64,000 bases of DNA from Bacillus sp. 7884-1. Lineage in GTDB: Bacteria > Bacillota > Bacilli > Bacillales > Cytobacillaceae. Shown here one piece after another: positions 1 to 8,957 of the stretch (the first letter of the stretch is position 1; each line of letters opens with the position of its first letter). Below the pieces are notes generated by a model. The model saw only the letters and a list, made by a program, of their open reading frames with translations. It was not told the origin of the DNA and made no database searches. The translations under genes were made by a program, and so were the position numbers. Location of the stretch: positions 48,766 to 112,765 of the forward strand of contig NZ_NPDD01000069.1 of NCBI RefSeq assembly GCF_002272245.1. The letters are read 5' to 3'.

Positions 1-450
1 TGTGTGTCCAAATAGCAGATCAAATCCCGTTTCACTTCCAAACTGTTCAAATTCAAATGCATGGTTATGATATCCAAAAGTAAAACCTGCCTTTTTACAT
101 GTTTCACCAATTTGATTCAGTGTCTCTGCTGTTTTCTTATAATCATCAGCTGTCTGTCTCATTTCCTTTGGAAGCGCAGGACAAATAAGTAAGTTATTAT
201 CAATGGCACTATGGTATTCAAACGTCCTCTTTAATTCATCATCTAAAAGCTTCTCGATCCCTACATGTGCCCCTGCAACTAAGATTCCATTTTCTTTTAA
301 TACATTTTGTAGTTTGTCAGCTGGAGTATGATAAAAGCCCGCAAATTGGATTGCTTCGTATCCAAGCTCTGCCACTTTTTGAATCGTTCCTAAAAAATCT
401 TTTTCGGCATCCTTCCACACAGAAAATAATTGCAAGCCAATTTTACTCAA
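1..450 (-). CDS. Sugar phosphate isomerase/epimerase-like TIM barrel (3' end beyond window)
   Basis: This is the N-terminal 150 residues of a xylose-isomerase-like TIM-barrel protein; the rest lies left of the window. Visible family features are a start of the type SKIGLQLFSVWKDAEKD, a strand with GYEAIQFAGFY, a loop with AGAHVG, and YHNHAFEFE near residue 135. It begins at a TTG codon at 450, chosen because an AGGGGG Shine-Dalgarno lies 8 bases upstream and no in-frame ATG fits. It directly follows two Gfo/Idh/MocA oxidoreductase genes in the same direction. In characterised systems such pairs oxidise and then isomerise or eliminate sugars, including 3-keto-glycosides; that role here is inference. 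Metal-ligand residues of the C-terminal half cannot be checked. Confidence 0.85.
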   Translation of the reverse strand, partial: MSKIGLQLFSVWKDAEKDFLGTIQKVAELGYEAIQFAGFYHTPADKLQNVLKENGILVAGAHVGIEKLLDDELKRTFEYHSAIDNNLLICPALPKEMRQTADDYKKTAETLNQIGETCKKAGFTFGYHNHAFEFEQFGSETGFDLLFGHT

Positions 451-527
451 TGGAAATTCCCCCTAATTATTAAATAAGAGGCGACTTAAAGTAATACCTG
501 CCGCCCCTCATTTCTGAAATTTTTTAG

Positions 528-1589
528 TTAAACTTGTACATGTTCACTTAATTTGACAGCTTCACCTTTAGCCGCTGATTCATATAGTCCGTTGATGATT
601 TGTTGGAGATAAACGCCTTGTTTGGCGGTACTTAATGGTGTTGTACCTTCTAAACATGCGTCTACAAATCTACTAAGTTCAAGTTCATGATAATCTCTCT
701 TTGGTAAATGTGCTGGAGTGAGATCAATTAACGATTCATGTTTTTCTTGATAGATCTTTAGTGGGAAGACATCTGCTCCACCATTGTCCCCCATTAACGT
801 CACATTCATTTCATCAGCCTTCTCGACGTTAGCAGCAAATGCAGACTCCAATAGAATGGAAGCCCCATTTTTGAAAGTGATCATTCCGCGCGCCATATCT
901 TCAACCGAGAAATTCTCCCAATCCCATGATCCCATGAGTCCTAGTCCTTTTCGGTTCCCAAGTTTTTGATAGGTTACTCCAAATACGGTATCCGGCTCTG
1001 GATAACCCATTAAATATAATGCCGTATCCAACATATGGACACCGATATCAATTAAAGGCCCTCCGCCTTGAAGTTCTTTGTTTGTGAATACACCCCATCC
1101 AGGAATTCCCCGGCGGCGCATTGCCGTTACACGTGCAGCATAAATATCACCAAGTTCGCCAGCGTCGATAAAGCGCTTTAACACTTCTACCTGTGGTGCA
1201 TGACGATAATGGAATCCATAAGTTAGGATTTTTCCAGCCTTTTCAGCAGCGATGGCCATTTCCTCTGCTTCTTTTGCGGTCATCGCCGGCGGCTTTTCAC
1301 ATAGAACATGGCATCCTGCATTTAATGCGGCTATTGTGGCATGATAATGGAATTTATTTGGTGTACAAATACTGACCGCATCCAATTTTAAAGTCTGAAA
1401 CATTTCTTCATAACTTCTAAAAGCATGAGGAATATTGAATTCTGCTGCTAATTGATCAGCCTTTTCCTTTACAACATCACTTACTGCAACTATCTCAACT
1501 TTTTCTCCGCATTTTAAATAGTTTGGAATATGTGCATGCTTTGCGATGCCGCCCGCTCCGATAATCCCAACTCTTAATGTTTTCCCCAT
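528..1589 (-). CDS. Gfo/Idh/MocA family NAD(P)-dependent oxidoreductase
   Basis: A 353-residue sugar or cyclitol dehydrogenase of the Gfo/Idh/MocA family. The N-terminal Rossmann fold shows GIIGAGGIAKHAHIP, and the catalytic EKP motif appears as CEKPPAMT near residue 100; the C-terminal substrate domain follows and the length is normal. An ATG at 1610 overlaps the stop of the upstream gene as ATGA, but the ATG at 1589 has a GGAGGG Shine-Dalgarno 9 bases away and puts the glycine motif at the usual distance, so 1589 is preferred. It lies between another family member and a TIM-barrel isomerase gene. Members oxidise sugars at C1, C2, C3 or C4, so the substrate cannot be read from sequence. Confidence 0.9.
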   Translation of the reverse strand: MGKTLRVGIIGAGGIAKHAHIPNYLKCGEKVEIVAVSDVVKEKADQLAAEFNIPHAFRSYEEMFQTLKLDAVSICTPNKFHYHATIAALNAGCHVLCEKPPAMTAKEAEEMAIAAEKAGKILTYGFHYRHAPQVEVLKRFIDAGELGDIYAARVTAMRRRGIPGWGVFTNKELQGGGPLIDIGVHMLDTALYLMGYPEPDTVFGVTYQKLGNRKGLGLMGSWDWENFSVEDMARGMITFKNGASILLESAFAANVEKADEMNVTLMGDNGGADVFPLKIYQEKHESLIDLTPAHLPKRDYHELELSRFVDACLEGTTPLSTAKQGVYLQQIINGLYESAAKGEAVKLSEHVQV

Positions 1590-1606
1590 TTTTCTTTCCC
1601 TCCGAT

Positions 1607-2626
1607 TCATACTCTTTGTTTATCTATTATAATTTCAGCTGTTTCTACTCTTCGGCCTCGATCCTGCGATAGCAGTGCTGCCTGATTGATTAACGTTAAC
1701 CCTTGAACATCAGTATCCGTAATGGTTGGTACTGTTTCATCAATGATCGAATTTACCCATTGCTCCATCGGCATAGGAAGTGCGTCTGGCAGCCTTTCAG
1801 GGGCATTCCATCCTTCGCCTGCCGATTTAGAATTTAAGCGAATCTTATTATCTTCTATTAATAAAGCTCCCTCAGTCCCATACAGTTCCAGCTGGAAAGG
1901 GCTGCGTCCTGAAAGAAATCCCGTTTCAATCGTTCCTAAAGCACCGTTTTCATATTCAATAATAGCGACGGAATTAACATCCACTTCATAGCCAAATTGT
2001 TTTTGTAACCTAGCTGTCACAGCTTTTACTGGTCCTGCAAGGCGATTGGTTAAATATATCGGGTGCGCCCCTAGGTCAATAAATGCACCACCGCCGCATT
2101 CCTCTTTATTAAAAAAGTGTTTGGGAAGCCATCCGTTTGGATTTCCCTCAAAGGGAACCGCACCATTATGTGCTAATCGGCAACGAATATAAGTCAGTTT
2201 CCCTATCAACCCTTCATTGACAACCTGCTGGGCGTATAAATAGTAATCTTCAGTTAGCCGGGGCAAAGAAACCATCAATTTTACTTTGTTTTTTTGGACT
2301 TCCTCATAAATCTCTTTACAATCTTCCACCGTAAAAGCCAGTACTTTTTCTGTAAAAATATGTTTTTTATTTTTTGCCGAAAGAAGTATGATCTCTTTGT
2401 GAAGGTTTGTTGGCGTATCTACAATGACTGCCTCAATCTCCGGGTTAGATAAAACTTTCATTAAATCTTGTTCAAAAGGAACACCTAGCTTTCTTGCCCA
2501 CTCTTTCCCACGTTCGGCATTTTCATCCCAGACTACTTTGATTTCCAGATGTTTATTTTGATTTGCTTGATGTGCATAATCGTCAGCATGAACATGCCAT
2601 TTACTTAATAAAGCAACATTTACCAT
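1607..2626 (-). CDS. Divergent Gfo/Idh/MocA family oxidoreductase
   Basis: A 339-residue protein with overall Gfo/Idh/MocA layout: Rossmann N-terminus, then a substrate domain with the conserved GGGAFIDLGAHPI segment. It is unusual. The N-terminal strand reads VALLSKWHVHADDYA and lacks the GxGxxG dinucleotide motif, and the EKP position reads TEKVLA. This subgroup is recognisable, but its cofactor use is uncertain. The ATG start at 2626 has a GGAGG Shine-Dalgarno 7 bases upstream. The stop overlaps the following gene's first possible ATG, so the two are translationally coupled and probably act together. There is a 193-base gap upstream to the DeoR gene, in which I found no convincing promoter. 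Confidence 0.8.
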   Translation of the reverse strand: MVNVALLSKWHVHADDYAHQANQNKHLEIKVVWDENAERGKEWARKLGVPFEQDLMKVLSNPEIEAVIVDTPTNLHKEIILLSAKNKKHIFTEKVLAFTVEDCKEIYEEVQKNKVKLMVSLPRLTEDYYLYAQQVVNEGLIGKLTYIRCRLAHNGAVPFEGNPNGWLPKHFFNKEECGGGAFIDLGAHPIYLTNRLAGPVKAVTARLQKQFGYEVDVNSVAIIEYENGALGTIETGFLSGRSPFQLELYGTEGALLIEDNKIRLNSKSAGEGWNAPERLPDALPMPMEQWVNSIIDETVPTITDTDVQGLTLINQAALLSQDRGRRVETAEIIIDKQRV

Positions 2627-2819
2627 TGAGTAACCTCCTTTTGCAAGTTTGATTTTTTATTAGAATGTAAAATTCATAGAAGTCAGGGGAAAAAACAAAC
2701 TTATTTGCTTTTTCTCCTCACTACCTTTCTATCTAGAGAAAGCGTGCGAAACCAATTTACCTATAATAATCCCTCTTGACCTCGCACAAAAAATTCCAAA
2801 TTAGCTTTGTTAACTCCAT

Positions 2820-3614
2820 TCAAGCAAACGTATCTTCTGATAGAGGTACTACAATTACTTCCACACCTCTTTTTTCAATTTCTTTCAGGATTTCTTGATC
2901 GGCAAGGTCACTGGTAATAAACATATCTGCTTGATCAAAAGGGCAAAAAGGAGTTAAACCTGCTCTTTTAAGTTTGCTGTGGTCAGCCACAACAACAATC
3001 TTTTGTCCTGCAGAAACCATCGCCCGTTTCATTTCCGCATCATACAAATCAGAGCTTGTAAACCCATGCCTTAATGAAATTCCGGCTGTCCCAAGGAACA
3101 CATAATCGGCATTGTAGTTTTGTAATTCAGTCTCTACCTGCGGCCCAACAAGACTCATTGAATTCTTCCTTAGTTTCCCGCCTAATAAGTAGATAGAGGC
3201 GGTTTCATCCTTGCTGCATTCCTCAGCTACGTTCATAGCATTGGAGATAATCGTCAAGTTACTTTTATCAGGTAAGTTTTTCCCCACATACCAAGTTGTC
3301 GATCCTGCATCAAATATGATGGTTTGGCCCTCTTTTATCAATTGGGCTGCGGCCTTCCCAATTAACTCCTTCTCACGAGAATATTGAAGTTTTCTTTTAT
3401 CCACAGGAGGAATCAAGAATTGGTTTTGGTCTTCCTCTATTAAGACTGCTCCACCGTAGTTTTTCTCGGCAACGCCTTCTTTTTCAAGCTGGTTCAAATC
3501 CCGCCGGATTGTTTCTTCTGATACATGCAGCAAATCAACAAGATCAGAAACCTTTACACTCTTATTTTTTATTAATAGCTCTTTTATTAACTTACGACGC
3601 TGTGACACAATCAT
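2820..3614 (-). CDS. DeoR family transcriptional regulator
   Basis: A 264-residue repressor of the DeoR sugar-regulator family. The winged HTH is at residues 1-60 (VSDLVDLLHVSEETIRRDL), followed by the DeoRC sensor domain, related to ribose-phosphate isomerases, with IIFDAGSTTWYVGKNL. These regulators usually respond to phosphorylated sugars. The ORF is open further upstream, but the ATG at 3614 is chosen because AGGAG lies 8 bases before it and the protein then begins MIVSQRRKLIKELL, the usual family start. This also removes the overlap with the GH38 gene, leaving 44 bases. It probably controls the surrounding mannoside genes; no operator could be assigned. Confidence 0.9.
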   Translation of the reverse strand: MIVSQRRKLIKELLIKNKSVKVSDLVDLLHVSEETIRRDLNQLEKEGVAEKNYGGAVLIEEDQNQFLIPPVDKRKLQYSREKELIGKAAAQLIKEGQTIIFDAGSTTWYVGKNLPDKSNLTIISNAMNVAEECSKDETASIYLLGGKLRKNSMSLVGPQVETELQNYNADYVFLGTAGISLRHGFTSSDLYDAEMKRAMVSAGQKIVVVADHSKLKRAGLTPFCPFDQADMFITSDLADQEILKEIEKRGVEVIVVPLSEDTFA

Positions 3615-3658
3615 GTACTTTACTCCTCTTGTCTTAAGTAAGTGCTCATTAGACATTC

Positions 3659-6130
3659 TTATTCTTCCCACTCCAGTAAATTATTTTCCATTACTAGTTC
3701 GGACGAATCTTTTGGAATACGGAATGTCTTTATTTCTGACGGCTTAAACTTAGTCTTTATTTTTCGGTTCCATTTAGGAAGAGAAATGATGGCCGTAGTT
3801 TCATCATTTGCTGTTTCATAGGCACGCACAATAAGATCCTCATTGTCCTCCGCTTGCTTTATGACACTTACTATGACATTCTCAACATCAACAGACAAGA
3901 AAGAATCTTTTTGTGGAAGTGAACCTTTATGATAGGTTTCAATAATGCTAATTGGTTTTTGGTTCAATTCTGCTGCACGTTTTACAGTTCCAGCTGCTTC
4001 CCAATTTCCTTCATGCGGCAGCATGGAGTAAGTGAATCTTTGAATTCCCTGGTCAATAAATGAATAATATCGGTCTTCTTCCGGTACTAGCGGGTCATGA
4101 TGTGCATAAATCGGGCTGCGAAGGACCGTCATACTCATTTCTTTGTTATGGATATCGAAGCTGTATTTGCCATCATTTATTAAGCTGAATCCGTATACTT
4201 CGCCTGTTGATGGATGAGTTCCAGAAGTATCAATCCAGTTTTGTCCAGGCTCTTCTTCTCCATTTCCCTCTCTAACAATGTGCCCATAAGGAATTTCATA
4301 GGTTGATTTTCTGAAGATAAGATCGACTGGGAACTTAAGCTTTAGTGCTTTAAATTGTTCCTGCCAGTTTATTGTACAATGGACATCAATCTGGTTTAAC
4401 TCATTATACATGGTAAAGTCTTGAACGAGTGTCGATTTTCCATAGTCACTGATAACGCGGATGACAGATTTTACTGGACCATGTTCCACCAGTTTGACGC
4501 TGGTTGCTTTAAATGTGCCTGCTTCGCCATTAAATTGAAGAACATTATGCGACCATGTGTCGCTATGATCGTTAATGACGACTGGTCTTGCTGCTGGCCC
4601 TCCTAGTATTTCAAGGTGCTTTTGTTTATCAAATATGCTCGTGACAAATCCGGTTTGTTGATCGATTACAACTCGAAAATGGTGATTTTCCAAGCTAGTG
4701 TCACTTGCTTTGATGGATGTAAATTCTTTACCAGTTTCACGTTGAACGATTTTATATACCCGGTATCCCATTGAAGGAAGATTGGCAATAAAGCTGATCC
4801 TTGAACGGCCACCAGCCGTTGCCTGCGATTGAACCACTTGCATCGGAACTTGATTTCCCTCTTCATCAACTAAAATATCCTCTAGCTTTAATCCGCCTAT
4901 TTCTTGTTCAACATTTACAGTACTGTTCCACGAATGAGGATTAAAGATAACAATCGGTTTCATCCCTTTTTCTTCTTCTATATCAATTCTCCAGGACAAA
5001 GATTGAATCGCGTAGTTGACACCCCGTTTAGCAATCGACATGGCCTCTCCGTGCATATCCCGGGCATCCTCATATGCTGCTTCAATACTCGTCCCTGCTA
5101 AAATGTCATGGAATTGATTGAATAATACATTTTTCCATGCCTGTTTATATTCAGAAGCCGGATATTTTTGTCCTGTCGTCCATTCCGCAAGTGCCGAGAA
5201 TTTCTCAGCTTTAATCAGGGAATTTTCTGCCTCACGGTTCCATTTTTTAATTCCCGAATGAACAGAGTAGCATCCGCTTGCATGGTGCTGAAGGTCATCA
5301 TGGACAACCGGGAACGGAAGATTCTTTGCCATGAGTTCATCAAAAAATTTATTTACTGTGCTAAAAACGAGCGTTGGATATGACGGATTTTCATTTAATT
5401 GTTTAATGCTTTCGATATTTTCCTTCGTTGGACCACCGCCATGGTTACCAACACCGTAAAATGTCATTAAATCATTAAATGGTGCTTTTAATTCTCCTGC
5501 ATTTCTACGTATATGTTTTTCAACATCCTTGCCCCATGTACAATATTCAAATGGAATACGATAGGCTAAAACGCGTGAGCCGTCATCTGATTCCCACCAG
5601 AACAACCTTCCGGGCAGACCTTTTTCCTGCGGGCTTGGACGCATAAAAATATAATAATCCATGCCGCTTTTCTTTAATATTTGTGGAAGCATACCATGAT
5701 GTCCAAAACTATCAACATTATAGCCAACCTTTGCGATTACCCCAAATTTCTCTTGGAAATAACGCTGTCCATAAAGACCTTGGCGTACAAACGACTCCCC
5801 GCTCGGGAGATTGCAATCCGGCTGAATCCACCAGCCGCCGACAATTTCCCACCGACCTTCTTGAATACGCTGTTTGATTTCTTCAAACATCTCAGGCTCA
5901 TTGTTTTCAATCCATTCATAATTAGCGGCTGAACTATTCGTGAACACGAAATCTGGATACTCCTTCATCCGATCAAGCGCAGACCTAAATGTTGCTTTTG
6001 TTTCCTGGAATCCTTCCTGCCATTGCCATAGCCATACGGGGTCAAGATGGGCATTTCCAATCATATGTAAGGTTTTTTCTTTTGTTTTAGGCAATTGTTT
6101 TTCCATCATCGAAATATTCTTTTCAGTCAT
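3659..6130 (-). CDS. GH38 alpha-mannosidase (copy 1)
   Basis: An 823-residue cytoplasmic alpha-mannosidase of glycoside hydrolase family 38, with no signal peptide. The N-terminal catalytic domain has the zinc motif NAHLDPVW near residue 26 and the nucleophile region GYNVDSFGHHG near residue 140. The central helical domain contains FNQFHDILAGTS, and the C-terminal beta-domains follow. The ATG at 6130 is used: AGGAGG lies 8 bases upstream, whereas the open frame also reaches a GTG at 6139 that overlaps that Shine-Dalgarno. The start overlaps the end of the MBL gene by 8 bases. Two close paralogues lie in this locus. Family members cleave alpha-mannosides, including mannosylglycerate-type substrates; the natural substrate here is unknown. 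Confidence 0.93.
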   Translation of the reverse strand: MTEKNISMMEKQLPKTKEKTLHMIGNAHLDPVWLWQWQEGFQETKATFRSALDRMKEYPDFVFTNSSAANYEWIENNEPEMFEEIKQRIQEGRWEIVGGWWIQPDCNLPSGESFVRQGLYGQRYFQEKFGVIAKVGYNVDSFGHHGMLPQILKKSGMDYYIFMRPSPQEKGLPGRLFWWESDDGSRVLAYRIPFEYCTWGKDVEKHIRRNAGELKAPFNDLMTFYGVGNHGGGPTKENIESIKQLNENPSYPTLVFSTVNKFFDELMAKNLPFPVVHDDLQHHASGCYSVHSGIKKWNREAENSLIKAEKFSALAEWTTGQKYPASEYKQAWKNVLFNQFHDILAGTSIEAAYEDARDMHGEAMSIAKRGVNYAIQSLSWRIDIEEEKGMKPIVIFNPHSWNSTVNVEQEIGGLKLEDILVDEEGNQVPMQVVQSQATAGGRSRISFIANLPSMGYRVYKIVQRETGKEFTSIKASDTSLENHHFRVVIDQQTGFVTSIFDKQKHLEILGGPAARPVVINDHSDTWSHNVLQFNGEAGTFKATSVKLVEHGPVKSVIRVISDYGKSTLVQDFTMYNELNQIDVHCTINWQEQFKALKLKFPVDLIFRKSTYEIPYGHIVREGNGEEEPGQNWIDTSGTHPSTGEVYGFSLINDGKYSFDIHNKEMSMTVLRSPIYAHHDPLVPEEDRYYSFIDQGIQRFTYSMLPHEGNWEAAGTVKRAAELNQKPISIIETYHKGSLPQKDSFLSVDVENVIVSVIKQAEDNEDLIVRAYETANDETTAIISLPKWNRKIKTKFKPSEIKTFRIPKDSSELVMENNLLEWEE

Positions 6131-7952
6131 TTTTTGCACCTCCTAAAATTGGCAAATCCTTTATCGTTATAAGTGCTTCTGCATGCTGGCCGAAACGCCG
6201 CTTACCTACCGTAAGATCCACTGCAATTCGTTCCCTGTAACCCGTTGTTCCTGCAGGAATTGTAATGGATGTTGTAAATTGTGCTTCTTCATTGCCAGGC
6301 AGCTTCGTTTTGAACTCTCTCTTATTGATTTCCCAACTGGCTGGCGTGATCATTTTTGCCATGACTTCGTTTTCTTCTGGGAAAGGGTTCTTTATTTCAA
6401 CGGTTACAGAAAAAGTTTGCCCTGACTGTACCTCTGTTTGGTATGGCTGAATGAACGCTCCAAAGCCTTCCGCCCCAAAATCCAGTTCATCTAATGGCAA
6501 AAGGTCTTTATGGAGCTGTTCAAGCACCTTCCCTTTTTCTTCGATTTGCAAAAGAAATTCCTCCGTTACGATGACAGGATCCCAATGTCCAGAAATAATT
6601 AGGTCAGGTTTAACAGACTTATAGAGTTCAGCACTGTCAATGTAGTCCGATATTCTGAATCGGTTATGGTACACATAATTGAATTGGCCATTTTCACCCT
6701 GATATTGGTCTCCAATTGCAAGAACTTTTTTCCCATCTACCATAAATTCAATAGCAGCCGCATATAGTGTATGCCCTGCCTGCTCATAAACAATAAATTC
6801 AAACTCTTCCCACTTAAATATTTGGTTTAATGGCAGCTGTTTATCCACTTTTATCGGATCATACCACACACACGGCAAATCATATTTTTTGGGGTTTTCC
6901 AATACTTCTGCCACGTTTTCAGGGCACCAAACCTCAGTTCCTTCTACATCCCGCAATAGGTTTATTCCCGCCACATGATCATCATGAAAATGGGTTGGAA
7001 TGACAACATCGATTTTTTCAACCCCGTACTGTTCCTTTAACCTTGAAAGAGTATATAACCAAGGTCTTCTTGAAGCCCTGTCACTCCCAGATCCGATTCC
7101 GCCAATAAAATCGTAACCAAAGTCAATAAACAGCGCTTTGCCACTTTGCGATAAAACGACATAGGCATTGGACATGCTTGTGCAGTTTTGCAATAAATGA
7201 GGTGTAATGGCTTGATATGGATTTTCCCGCAATTTAAATAATCTTGGATTCTGCTTTCTTTGTTCCATCAATACGGCATAACGCTCAATTAGGAGTTCCA
7301 TAGCTGAAAATGGCTCCTCCATTATTTGCCCATGAGAGGGCAGAAGCAAATCAGGTTCCCGATCTTTTAAATCCAATAGCGAAAGCACACTTAAAGCAAT
7401 ACCCTCACCACCGTTGTAGGACCATTGTGTAGCCGCTAACGACCAAACCTTTCCAGGGGCATAAATCAGATCACCTGTAAACGCTGTCTTCTTATCGTCA
7501 ATTTCCGCTATTATGGTAATGGAACCGATTGAATGGCCAGGGCTGGGAATAATCGTGAACTTAATCCCGTTTATAACATGTGTAGAATAATCTTTTAATG
7601 TTTTATACACTGGTACAGATTGAAGGAGGGAAAAACGGTCCTGTCTCATATTGTAGTTGTTATTAATTTCCCTACCCAGCCAATGTTCATCGATATATTG
7701 AAATAAATCTTGTTCATTTTGAGGTACCCAAATTCGGATCCCTTCCTTAACAGCAGCAGGAAGCCCCTGGCACTGATCCCGGTGGTGATGGGTCATGAAA
7801 ACATCTGTTACGCTCTCAACCCCGATTGTATCAAGATGCTTGAGAACATTTCCATCCCCAAAGTCAATTAAGACCGCCTTTTCTTCGGTCTTAATCACGT
7901 ATACATTACATGTATCTTCATATAAGTAAAGATTTGTTGAGATTTTCTTCAT
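6123..7952 (-). CDS. Tandem metallo-beta-lactamase-fold hydrolase
   Basis: About 609 residues holding two MBL-fold domains in one chain and a C-terminal beta-sandwich. Domain 1 has THHHRDQCQG, where the last histidine of HxHxDH is replaced by glutamine, then SPGHSIGS and GDLIYAPG. Domain 2 has the complete THFHDDHVAG, then GHTLYAAA and SGHWDP. The final 90 residues resemble an Ig-like domain. Both halves may bind metal, with the first probably degraded at one site. The function is unknown; lactonase or esterase activity in sugar-acid metabolism would fit the context. The start is uncertain: ATG at 7952 gives the natural MKKISTNLYLYED start, but the frame is open to 7979 and neither has a strong Shine-Dalgarno. 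Confidence 0.8.
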   Translation of the reverse strand: MKKISTNLYLYEDTCNVYVIKTEEKAVLIDFGDGNVLKHLDTIGVESVTDVFMTHHHRDQCQGLPAAVKEGIRIWVPQNEQDLFQYIDEHWLGREINNNYNMRQDRFSLLQSVPVYKTLKDYSTHVINGIKFTIIPSPGHSIGSITIIAEIDDKKTAFTGDLIYAPGKVWSLAATQWSYNGGEGIALSVLSLLDLKDREPDLLLPSHGQIMEEPFSAMELLIERYAVLMEQRKQNPRLFKLRENPYQAITPHLLQNCTSMSNAYVVLSQSGKALFIDFGYDFIGGIGSGSDRASRRPWLYTLSRLKEQYGVEKIDVVIPTHFHDDHVAGINLLRDVEGTEVWCPENVAEVLENPKKYDLPCVWYDPIKVDKQLPLNQIFKWEEFEFIVYEQAGHTLYAAAIEFMVDGKKVLAIGDQYQGENGQFNYVYHNRFRISDYIDSAELYKSVKPDLIISGHWDPVIVTEEFLLQIEEKGKVLEQLHKDLLPLDELDFGAEGFGAFIQPYQTEVQSGQTFSVTVEIKNPFPEENEVMAKMITPASWEINKREFKTKLPGNEEAQFTTSITIPAGTTGYRERIAVDLTVGKRRFGQHAEALITIKDLPILGGAKND

Positions 7953-7991
7953 CACAATATGAATGACCCCATTTCCCAAAAAACTTTCGAC

Positions 7992-8912
7992 TTATGCCTG
8001 AAAGCTTTCTGCCTGTTCAGCGCTACCAAGAAAGTACTTGATTTTTTCAATTACTGTTGCCTCAACTGCATTTTGAGCAATTTCTAACTGCTCCTTTGAA
8101 AGTCCTTTGCACTCCTCGTTTGTCATTCTTTCTTCCCTGCCAAGGGCGTTTAAAAGTGCAAGTTCTAAATCGGTTGCGATATTAACTTTACTTATACCGC
8201 CATTCGGAAGCTTTGTCGCCTCTTTAATCATTTCAGATGGTACACCAGATCCTCCGTGGAGAACTAAATGAACCGGGGTTAATTTTCTGATTGCCTTTAA
8301 GCGGTCAACGTCGACCTTTGGCTGTTTGACTAGATAGACACCATGTGCCGTTCCGACCGAAACAGCCAGCGCATCACAGCCTGTCTCGTTCACAAATTGC
8401 AACGCTTCTTCCGGATCGGTGTAAAGCTCTTCATCGTTGTCAGTTTCTACAAAATCAGTTGTTCCGATTTTTCCTAGCTCCGCTTCGACAGAAACACCTT
8501 TTGCATGGGCAAATTCAACTACTTCTTTACTGATGGCAATATTTTCGTCCAGCTCTTTTTCAGAAGCATCAATCATAACAGAAGTAAACCCAGCTTCAAT
8601 CGTATCCTCAATAACAGAAAAATTCTTTGTATGGTCAAGATGAAGGACGACTGGCACTGTGATTTTCTCTTCCTCCATTGCCTTGTAAAATTCTTCACCA
8701 AATTCAAACGGGGTAATGCCATAGCGAATTAATTCTTTTTCGGATATTTGGACAATCAAAGGAGATTTTGTCTTTTCCCCTGCTCGTAAAACCGGACGAA
8801 TCATCGGTGTATATCGTGGTGAGAATGAACCGATTGCATACCCCTTTTTTTCAGCTTCTACTAAGACTTCTTTTAGCGGCAGTACATTTAATAGATTAAT
8901 ATTCTTTGCCAT
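7992..8912 (-). CDS. Class II ketose-bisphosphate aldolase (FBA/GatY/IolJ type), copy 1
   Basis: A 306-residue zinc-dependent class II aldolase. Visible motifs are HLDHTK with the catalytic Asp and first zinc His near residue 90, VSVEAELGKIG, the GTAHGVY histidine, and LHGGSGVP with the third zinc His. ATG 8912 has GGGGGA 8 bases upstream. It lies directly downstream of an FGGY kinase gene, so it probably cleaves the phosphorylated ketose made by that kinase into dihydroxyacetone phosphate and an aldehyde. A clear paralogue sits at 31,186-32,106. Whether it accepts a mono- or bisphosphate cannot be told from sequence. Confidence 0.9.
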   Translation of the reverse strand: MAKNINLLNVLPLKEVLVEAEKKGYAIGSFSPRYTPMIRPVLRAGEKTKSPLIVQISEKELIRYGITPFEFGEEFYKAMEEEKITVPVVLHLDHTKNFSVIEDTIEAGFTSVMIDASEKELDENIAISKEVVEFAHAKGVSVEAELGKIGTTDFVETDNDEELYTDPEEALQFVNETGCDALAVSVGTAHGVYLVKQPKVDVDRLKAIRKLTPVHLVLHGGSGVPSEMIKEATKLPNGGISKVNIATDLELALLNALGREERMTNEECKGLSKEQLEIAQNAVEATVIEKIKYFLGSAEQAESFQA

Positions 8913-8957
8913 AAACCTTGTCCCCCTTTGATTTCGTTTTCATTAAACCGTTACAGC

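Noticed and set aside
2627..2819. Possible promoter for the left Gfo/Idh/MocA genes (TTGTGC-N17-TTATAG on the minus strand)
   Set aside because: Both hexamers are poor matches, so no promoter is claimed in this gap.
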